DNA of 9,604 bases from Deltaproteobacteria bacterium (GTDB lineage: Bacteria > Desulfobacterota > Desulfobacteria > Desulfobacterales > SG8-13), in the NCBI GenBank assembly GCA_030670715.1, contig DAOVBC010000069.1:1-9604 (forward strand), written 5' to 3'. Positions 4,604 through 9,604 of this stretch are shown piece after piece. Positions within the stretch are counted from its first letter, which is position 1; each line of letters starts with the position of its first letter. Both the position numbers and the translations under genes were made by a program. The notes under the pieces are model-generated. The model searched no databases, was not told the DNA's origin, and saw only the letters and a list, made by a program, of their open reading frames with translations.

Positions 4604-7210
4604 TTATAGTTCCGGTCTTATTTCCTCCAGATAATAACATTCAATGACGTCGCCGACTTTGATATCGTTGTAATTTTCAATGCCGATACCGCATTCATAG
4701 CCGCTTTGTACATCCTTGACGTCATCTTTAAAGCGGTGCAGCGATGAGTTTTTACCTTCGTAACTGACCACACCGTCCCGGATAAGGCGGAGGAGTTGAC
4801 CGCGTTCGATTTTGCCTTCGGTTACGTAACAGCCTGCTATGGAACCTACTTTGGAAACATGAAACACTTCGCGAACCTCAGCTCGACCCAGGATGTGTTC
4901 TTCAAAGGTGGATGCCATCATACCGGCAATGGCATCTTTAATCTCCTTTATGACATTGTAGATGACATTGTAAAAACGCATGTCCACCCCTTCTTCGTTC
5001 GCCAGGGCCTGAACCCGGGTAGGGGGACGGACGTTAAACCCGATAATAATTGCCTCCGACACAGTGGCAAGAGAGATGTCGGACTCGGTAATCGTGCCGG
5101 TAGCCGAATGGACAATATTGATTTTTACCTCTTCATTGGACAGTTTCGTTAACGAATCGGAAAGGGCCTCAATGGAGCCATGCACATCGGCCTTTATAAT
5201 GAGATTCAGATCCTTTACTTCGCCCACTTGCATATTTTCGTAAAGTTTTTCAAGACTGAGCCTGCTGGATTTGGCCAGCTCTTTTGAGCGCTGTTTCTGG
5301 CTGCGATGTTCGCTGATCTGTTTGGCATTCTTTTCATCCTCAAGGGCAAACAGTTCATCACCGGCCATGGGAACCCCGGCCAGACCGATGACTTCCACGG
5401 GAATCGAAGGGCCGGCGGTTTCAACCAGGCCGCCCCTGTCGTTCAGCATTGCCCGGACTTTTCCGTAATGAATACCGCACACAACCGGATCCCCTACGTG
5501 CAGTGTTCCTTCCTGAATGAGTACTGTTGCAACCGCCCCTCTGCCCGGATCGATTTTGGATTCCACCACATAACCGGTGGCGTGTTTGTCACGATTTGCC
5601 TTCAATTCCAGGACTTCGGCCTGCAGCAAAATCATCTCAAGCAGGTCATCGATGCCCTGGTTCTGTTTGGCCGACACCTTAACAGAAATCGTATCGCCCC
5701 CCCATTCTTCCGCTGTAAGACCGTTTTCCGACAGCTCACGGTAAACCCTTTCGGGATCTGCATTTGCCTTATCAATTTTGTTGACGGCAACAATTATCGG
5801 AACGTCGGCGGCCCTGGCATGGTTGATGGCCTCAAGCGTTTGCGGCATGACGCCGTCATCTGCAGCCACAACCAGAACGACAATATCGGTGACCTTCGCT
5901 CCTCTGGCGCGCATTGCCGTAAATGCTTCGTGGCCAGGTGTGTCCAGGAATGCAATCCGGCCTTTGGCTGTGTTTACATAATAAGCGCCGATGTGCTGGG
6001 TAATGCCGCCGGCCTCAAAATCCGTCACTTTTGTTTTCCGGATAACGTCCAGCAGAGACGTCTTGCCGTGGTCGACATGCCCCATGATGGTGACAACCGG
6101 CGGCCTTTCAGTCAATTTGCCGGGTTCATCTTTTTCTACCTTTAGAAGGGCTTCTTCCTCAAAGGTGGCGCGCTCCACCTCATAATCAAATTCCCCTGCG
6201 ACCAGGACGGCTGTATCAAAATCGATGGTCTGATTTACCGTGGCCATCACGCCCATTGTCATCAGTGTTTTGATCATATCACCGGCCTTAATGCCCATCC
6301 GTTTTGCCAGATCAGACAAGACAATAGTTTCATCGATTTTGATTCTGCGTTTAATGGCCTTGGCGGTTGTAATCTGAGTTTTCTGGGCCGGTGCCGCCCT
6401 TTTGGCCATAACCCCCTTTTTCAACTTGCGGCCGCGGCGCCCCCTGCCGTAGAGTCCTTCTCCCTCGATGACCTCTTTTCTTCTAAACGAGATTTTCTTT
6501 TTAAAGAATTTTTTATCGCGATCCGGCTCTTCGTCTCTTTTGGCCTTTTTCTTCTTCCGGGCCTCTTTTGGCGAAAGTGCCCCAGGCGCAGCCTCTTTCA
6601 CTACTGCCGGTTTCTTAAACGGCGATATTTTCCCCGCCGGCGCAGCGGGTTTTTTCTTTACCGGTGCTGCTTCAGTCGTCTTTTTTTCTTTGGGTGCCAC
6701 CGGCATCTTGATGATTTTGGCAGATGGTTCCCGTTTTTTAACCTTCTTGACGGGTTTTTTCGGCTTTACCTTTTCCACAGCCGGTTTTTTTGCTCCGGCT
6801 TCCGATTCCGCCGCCGGGGTTTCAGCCTTCGGTTCCGGTGCAGTCGTGGTTTCAGAAACTGCTTCGGTTCCAGCGGTCGCCGCCGCCTCGGCCTTTTCAG
6901 CTGATTCTGTTTTTAATTCGATTGGCGCGGCTTCAACGGGCTCTTTTTCAGGTGGACTTTCGACTTCCACCGGCGGTTCTACCCGTTCCGTTTTTTTGCG
7001 CCTTCTGATAACAGTTGATGTTAACCGTGTTTCGGTGACGGTTTTGGCTTTTTTACCAAAAAGATCTGCCTTGATCCTTGCCACCGTTTCATCATCAAGT
7101 GAGCTCATGTGGCTTTTGACGCTAATGTCCATATCCCTTATCCGATCCATGAGAACCTTGTTGATCATGTTTAGATCCCTGGCAAGTTCATATATCCTGA
7201 TCTTTGCCAT
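4604..7210 (-). CDS. infB: Translation initiation factor IF-2
   Basis: IF2 is the GTPase that brings initiator fMet-tRNA to the 30S subunit and drives 50S joining. The 868-residue product starts with an IF2-N domain (about 1-53: KIRIYELARDLNMINKVLMD). A long linker (about 55-290) follows, rich in Ala, Pro, Glu and Lys, turning strongly basic toward its end, and then a second IF2-N domain (about 291-347). The G domain shows G1 GHVDHGKT (377-384), G2 around GGITQHIG (401-408), G3 DTPGH (423-427), G4 NKID (477-480) and G5 SAK (513-515). Domains II, III and the fMet-tRNA-binding C-terminal domain follow, ending EEIRPEL. The ATG at 7210 has AGGGGG 4 nt upstream. A second in-frame ATG at 6409 also follows a G-rich Shine-Dalgarno-like stretch and could give a short form. 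It is 132 nt after nusA, without ylxR between them. Confidence 0.98.
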   Translation of the reverse strand: MAKIRIYELARDLNMINKVLMDRIRDMDISVKSHMSSLDDETVARIKADLFGKKAKTVTETRLTSTVIRRRKKTERVEPPVEVESPPEKEPVEAAPIELKTESAEKAEAAATAGTEAVSETTTAPEPKAETPAAESEAGAKKPAVEKVKPKKPVKKVKKREPSAKIIKMPVAPKEKKTTEAAPVKKKPAAPAGKISPFKKPAVVKEAAPGALSPKEARKKKKAKRDEEPDRDKKFFKKKISFRRKEVIEGEGLYGRGRRGRKLKKGVMAKRAAPAQKTQITTAKAIKRRIKIDETIVLSDLAKRMGIKAGDMIKTLMTMGVMATVNQTIDFDTAVLVAGEFDYEVERATFEEEALLKVEKDEPGKLTERPPVVTIMGHVDHGKTSLLDVIRKTKVTDFEAGGITQHIGAYYVNTAKGRIAFLDTPGHEAFTAMRARGAKVTDIVVLVVAADDGVMPQTLEAINHARAADVPIIVAVNKIDKANADPERVYRELSENGLTAEEWGGDTISVKVSAKQNQGIDDLLEMILLQAEVLELKANRDKHATGYVVESKIDPGRGAVATVLIQEGTLHVGDPVVCGIHYGKVRAMLNDRGGLVETAGPSIPVEVIGLAGVPMAGDELFALEDEKNAKQISEHRSQKQRSKELAKSSRLSLEKLYENMQVGEVKDLNLIIKADVHGSIEALSDSLTKLSNEEVKINIVHSATGTITESDISLATVSEAIIIGFNVRPPTRVQALANEEGVDMRFYNVIYNVIKEIKDAIAGMMASTFEEHILGRAEVREVFHVSKVGSIAGCYVTEGKIERGQLLRLIRDGVVSYEGKNSSLHRFKDDVKDVQSGYECGIGIENYNDIKVGDVIECYYLEEIRPEL

Positions 7211-7342
7211 TAAACCCCCTGATGTTATTAATTCAATTTATTCTATACGATATAAGTAAGCTCGTTTTCCATGTTGGGTGTCATCTGCAGTTTTTTTGAG
7301 GCGGGGTTTACCGCGACGGCCACCACGGCCGCCACACTCTAT
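7211..7342 (-). other. nusA-infB gap, open in the nusA frame
   Basis: This 132-nt gap has no recognisable gene. The frame of nusA stays open for 34 codons after its TAA and would encode a basic peptide starting IECGGRGGRRGKPRLKK and ending AYLYRIE before the next TAA. It has no start codon or Shine-Dalgarno of its own. In Firmicutes ylxR (DUF448) and a YlxQ/L7Ae-like gene occupy this place; the peptide does not clearly resemble either. The strand switch from an acidic NusA tail to a basic stretch may be chance or an old truncation. The last bases provide the infB ribosome binding site (AGGGGG, 7220-7215). Confidence 0.4.
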
Positions 7343-8782
7343 TTATTCACCTGCAGAATCTTTGCTGTCGATCACCGCCTCACCGTCTTTGTCCCGGCCG
7401 CTGTCCTCTTTCACAGTATCTCCGGTCGACTCTTCATCAGTGAGTTTTCCTTCCACAGTATCGCCGGTGGTTCTTTCTTCAGCGACTTCCTCTTCCCCGG
7501 TTTCCCCGCCTGTCGCTTCTTCAGTAAGTTCCCCTTCCATTTCCCCGGCGGCGACGGTCTCACTGGCGGCGGCGACCAGTTTTTTTGCAGTTTCTTCTCC
7601 GATCCCTCTGATTTGTACAAGATCCTCTATGGTTGCATTGCTGACTTCTTCAGCCGAGAAAAATCCTTTTTCATACAAAGCGTCCGCCATACTGATGCCG
7701 ACCCCCGGAAGGGCGACCAGGGAGTCATAGCCGCTTTGCATAGCTTCGCTGTACTTGGTTTCACTTTTAACATCCAGGTGCCATCCGGTCAGCCGGGAGG
7801 CCAGGCGAACGTTCTGTCCGCGTTTACCGATCGCGATAGAAAGGTACTCGTCGGGAACAATGACTTCCATGCTACGGTTGGCCTCATCAATAATGACGCG
7901 CGAAATCTCAGCCGGTGCCAGCGCGTTACACACATACCTTGCCGGATCAACATGCCAGGAAATAATATCTATTTTTTCTCCTCGGAGTTCCTGAACAACA
8001 TTCTGCACCCGGCTGCCTTTCATGCCGACACACGCCCCGACCGGATCGATGTCGGCATTATCTGAAGCAACCGCAAATTTGGCCCGTACGCCGGCCTCCC
8101 GGGATGCCCCCATAATTTTGACAATCCCTTCGCTGATTTCCGGCACTTCGGTTTTGAACACGTTGATCAAAAACTCCGGATGCGTCCTTGAAAGGATGAT
8201 TTGCGGGCCGCGCGTATCGTGCAGGACATCTAAAATAATGGCCCTGATCCGCTCGCCGCGCCGGTAGGTTTCCTTTTGAACCTGTTCGCGAATGGGGACA
8301 ATGCCTTCCGTGTGACCCAGGTTGACAATGATGTCCCCCCTGTCAAGGCGCTGGACAATCCCGTTGATAACTTCCCCTTTGCGATCGATAAAGCTTGAAT
8401 ATACGGCATCTTTTTCGGCGTCCTTCATTTTCTGAATAATCACCTGCTTGGCCGATTGTGCCGCAATTCTGCCAAAGGTAGTGGTGTCCATTTTGGTGCC
8501 GAGGCTGTCTCCGATCTGACACTCCGGGTCTAGTTTGCGCCCTTCTTCAATACTGATCTGCAGAATAGGCTCTTCGACGACTTCAGCAACATCTTTAAAC
8601 TGGAAAACCTCAATTTCCCCCAGGTCTTCGTTGTATTGAACTTCAATATCCAGTTTGCTGCCGAATTTTTTACGGGCGGCAGATTTTAAAGCCTCTTCAA
8701 GCGCTTTGATAAGGACGTCACCCGCAATACCTTTGTCCTTGCTCACCTGCTCAATGACTCGCTTTATGTCTGATATAAACAT
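7343..8782 (-). CDS. nusA: Transcription termination/antitermination factor NusA
   Basis: NusA binds RNA polymerase and the nascent RNA and governs pausing, intrinsic termination and antitermination. The 479-residue product has the polymerase-binding N-terminal domain (about 1-125), an S1 domain (about 136-201, KGEVINGIVQRLDRGDIIVN), KH1 (GACVGMKGSRVQ, 249-260) and KH2 (IAIGKRGQNVRLASRL, 316-331). A helix-hairpin-helix-like module then has two glycine turns, LPGVG (358-362) and IRGIG (391-395). The last 70 residues are an acidic low-complexity tail with a short internal repeat (TTGDTVEG at 438 and STGDTVKE at 452). Two AR repeats of E. coli type are not evident. The ATG at 8782 has GGAG 8-9 nt upstream and lies inside the end of rimP (19-nt overlap), implying coupled translation. 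Confidence 0.97.
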   Translation of the reverse strand: MFISDIKRVIEQVSKDKGIAGDVLIKALEEALKSAARKKFGSKLDIEVQYNEDLGEIEVFQFKDVAEVVEEPILQISIEEGRKLDPECQIGDSLGTKMDTTTFGRIAAQSAKQVIIQKMKDAEKDAVYSSFIDRKGEVINGIVQRLDRGDIIVNLGHTEGIVPIREQVQKETYRRGERIRAIILDVLHDTRGPQIILSRTHPEFLINVFKTEVPEISEGIVKIMGASREAGVRAKFAVASDNADIDPVGACVGMKGSRVQNVVQELRGEKIDIISWHVDPARYVCNALAPAEISRVIIDEANRSMEVIVPDEYLSIAIGKRGQNVRLASRLTGWHLDVKSETKYSEAMQSGYDSLVALPGVGISMADALYEKGFFSAEEVSNATIEDLVQIRGIGEETAKKLVAAASETVAAGEMEGELTEEATGGETGEEEVAEERTTGDTVEGKLTDEESTGDTVKEDSGRDKDGEAVIDSKDSAGE

Positions 8783-9318
8783 CCTTTTTCTCCATGATTG
8801 ACAAGCCGTGCTCTGTGGATTTCCCCGAAGGGAATGACGACTGTTCGATCATCCATCGATATTTCAACAATTCCTTCAGAAATACCGGATAAGACACCTT
8901 TGAAATTTTTTTGTCCGTTGATGGGATGATAGGTTTTTAACCTGATCGCTTTTCCCTTAAATCGTTCATAATCGCTTTCTTTACCCAGGGGTCGCTCCGG
9001 TCCCGGCGATGAAATTTCCAGATTGTATGAACCGATACCTTCCAAGGATACATCCAGAAGATCGCTGATCTGGCGACTCACGTAAGCACATTCATCCAGC
9101 GTAACACCATCGGGTTTGTCGATATAAAAACGCAAAATTCTGCCTCCCGCTTCCGGCTGAAATTCCACGTGAACCAGCTCAAAGCCTTCCGCTTCACAGA
9201 GCGGTTCGGCGAGCCCTCTTGCCCGGGTAATCAGCCAGGCAACATTTTTCGGGGTGAGCAGCACGGTGGTTTCGTTTTTTGTTCCCCTGGACCCCGTATG
9301 TTTTTTCTGCCTTTTCAT
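8764..9318 (-). CDS. rimP: Ribosome maturation factor RimP
   Basis: RimP helps early 30S assembly, with binding of S12 and central pseudoknot formation. The 184-residue product has the two family domains: an N-terminal alpha/beta domain (about 34-110, with EGFELVHVEF, LRFYIDKPDGVTLDECAYVS and the signature SSPGPERPL at 103-111) and a C-terminal SH3-like domain (about 115-175, with YERFKGKAIRLKTY and GVLSGI). It is about 30 residues longer than the ~150-residue norm; the extra part is a basic, probably flexible N-terminus (MKRQKKHTGSRGTKNET). The ATG at 9318 has AAAGG about 12-14 nt upstream, which is rather distant, so a later start such as the GTG at codon 19 is possible. It overlaps nusA by 19 nt. 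An intrinsic terminator ends about 30 nt upstream. Confidence 0.93.
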   Translation of the reverse strand: MKRQKKHTGSRGTKNETTVLLTPKNVAWLITRARGLAEPLCEAEGFELVHVEFQPEAGGRILRFYIDKPDGVTLDECAYVSRQISDLLDVSLEGIGSYNLEISSPGPERPLGKESDYERFKGKAIRLKTYHPINGQKNFKGVLSGISEGIVEISMDDRTVVIPFGEIHRARLVNHGEKGCLYQT

Positions 9319-9348
9319 AAATCGATGATTGTTGCCTTTTAATAACGC

Positions 9349-9371
9349 AAAAAACGGGCTTCCGCCCGTTT
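9349..9371 (-). terminator. Intrinsic terminator upstream of rimP
   Basis: On the minus strand AAACGGGC (9371-9364), a GGAA tetraloop and GCCCGTTT (9359-9352) form a perfect 8-bp stem, and the T-run continues to six T residues. The stem-loop plus U-tract is a textbook rho-independent terminator. It lies about 140 nt past the tRNA 3' end and about 30 nt before the rimP start. It either ends the tRNA transcript or acts as an attenuator in a transcript reading into rimP-nusA-infB. Confidence 0.85.
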
Positions 9372-9410
9372 CCCTGAGTCCGAGTGTTTCTTGTGAAGAG
9401 GAGCTATAAC

Positions 9411-9461
9411 TTAACTGTTCATAATAATACCCATTGATCTAACTCCGAGCCACATAAACAT
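9411..9461 (-). other. Possible 16-codon leader ORF before the rimP terminator
   Basis: In the leader between tRNA-Gly and the terminator an ATG at 9461 opens a frame MFMWLGVRSMGIIMNS ending in TAA at 9413-9411. A GAGGGG stretch lies about 10 nt upstream. Four of the 16 residues are Met and one is Trp. Position before a terminator is what a leader peptide would have, but so short an ORF can arise by chance and no alternative antiterminator helix was worked out. Just upstream (9495-9481) is a small CAGTCG/CGACTG hairpin with a 3-nt loop. Confidence 0.22.
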
Positions 9462-9512
9462 TAAAACTCTACCCCTCATCCAGTCGACACGACTGAAAAG
9501 GCGGAGATACAG

Positions 9513-9588
9513 TGGAGCGGGCAACGAGATTCGAACTCGCGACACCAAGCTTGGGAAGCTTGTACTCTACCAACTGAGCTATGCCCGC
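9513..9588 (-). tRNA. tRNA-Gly, anticodon CCC
   Basis: The 76-nt minus-strand sequence folds as a complete cloverleaf. The acceptor stem is GCGGGCA/TGCCCGC, the D arm AGCTCAGTTGGTAGAGT, the anticodon stem CAAGC/GCTTG around loop TTCCCAA, and the T arm GCGAGTTCGAATCTCGT. The discriminator is T and the CCA end is encoded (9515-9513). The anticodon CCC is at 9555-9553 and reads GGG glycine codons. It resembles E. coli tRNA-Gly strongly outside the anticodon arm. It lies upstream of rimP, where E. coli has the initiator tRNA gene metY. Confidence 0.95.
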
Positions 9589-9604
9589 GCCTAATCAAGA
9601 ATAA

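Noticed and set aside
5306..6145. A 279-codon open frame on the plus strand opposite infB
   Set aside because: It is the antisense shadow of the conserved IF2 G domain and domain II. The sense frame has full motif conservation, so the antisense frame is a by-product of codon composition.
6468..7259. A 263-codon plus-strand ORF rich in Phe, Ser and Ala, looking membrane-like
   Set aside because: It is the reverse complement of the Lys/Glu/Ala-rich IF2 linker, which reads as Phe/Ser/Ala on the other strand.
7271..8065. A 264-codon plus-strand ORF opposite the nusA 3' half
   Set aside because: It is antisense to the conserved KH domains and the acidic tail of NusA and has no recognisable domain.
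9545..9562. Duplicate AAGCTT motifs, a possible palindromic insertion mark
   Set aside because: They are the two halves of the tRNA-Gly anticodon stem.

Overview
The window carries one long operon-like block of housekeeping translation and RNA-metabolism genes, all read on the minus strand, so the biological order runs from the right edge to the left: tRNA-Gly(CCC), a leader with an intrinsic terminator, rimP, nusA, infB, a DUF503 gene (ylxP), rbfA, a DHH-family phosphoesterase (nrnA), truB, rpsO and the 5' part of pnp, which runs off the left edge. This order is the classic nusA/infB cluster extended through rbfA, truB, rpsO and pnp. Having DUF503 and a DHH/DHHA1 phosphoesterase on either side of rbfA is typical of Firmicutes and of delta-type proteobacteria (Desulfobacterota). 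Protein flavour and moderate GC suggest a sulfate-reducer-like desulfobacterium. That placement is inference from gene order and sequence feel, not from a search.

The genes form a ribosome-building and RNA-handling unit. RimP and RbfA mature the 30S subunit, NusA controls elongation and termination, IF2 starts translation, and TruB makes pseudouridine 55 in tRNA. S15 is a primary 16S-binding protein, PNPase degrades RNA, and NrnA finishes the resulting nano-RNAs. Spacing is tight in places: rimP and nusA overlap by 19 nt, and ylxP/rbfA and rbfA/nrnA both show ATGA start-stop overlaps.

The coding part is ordinary; the unusual material lies in the gaps. (1) The infB-ylxP gap holds seven mini-hairpins in two head-to-head clusters, all with GNA (GAA or GCA) triloops and 9-nt spacers related to GATCCTCAA; the stem sequences change but stay self-complementary. 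(2) The nrnA-truB gap holds a MITE-like imperfect inverted repeat of about 215 bp, whose outer arm reaches into the annotated 5' end of truB, and next to it a perfect 19-bp inverted repeat. (3) Between the tRNA and rimP lies a leader with a possible 16-codon ORF and a strong intrinsic terminator ending about 30 nt before the rimP start, which may be an attenuator. (4) The 132-nt nusA-infB gap continues the nusA frame for 34 basic codons after its stop. (5) The pnp leader can fold into nested helices, reminiscent of the RNase III-cleaved pnp leader of enterobacteria.

No phage, CRISPR, defence, transposase or secretion genes were found.
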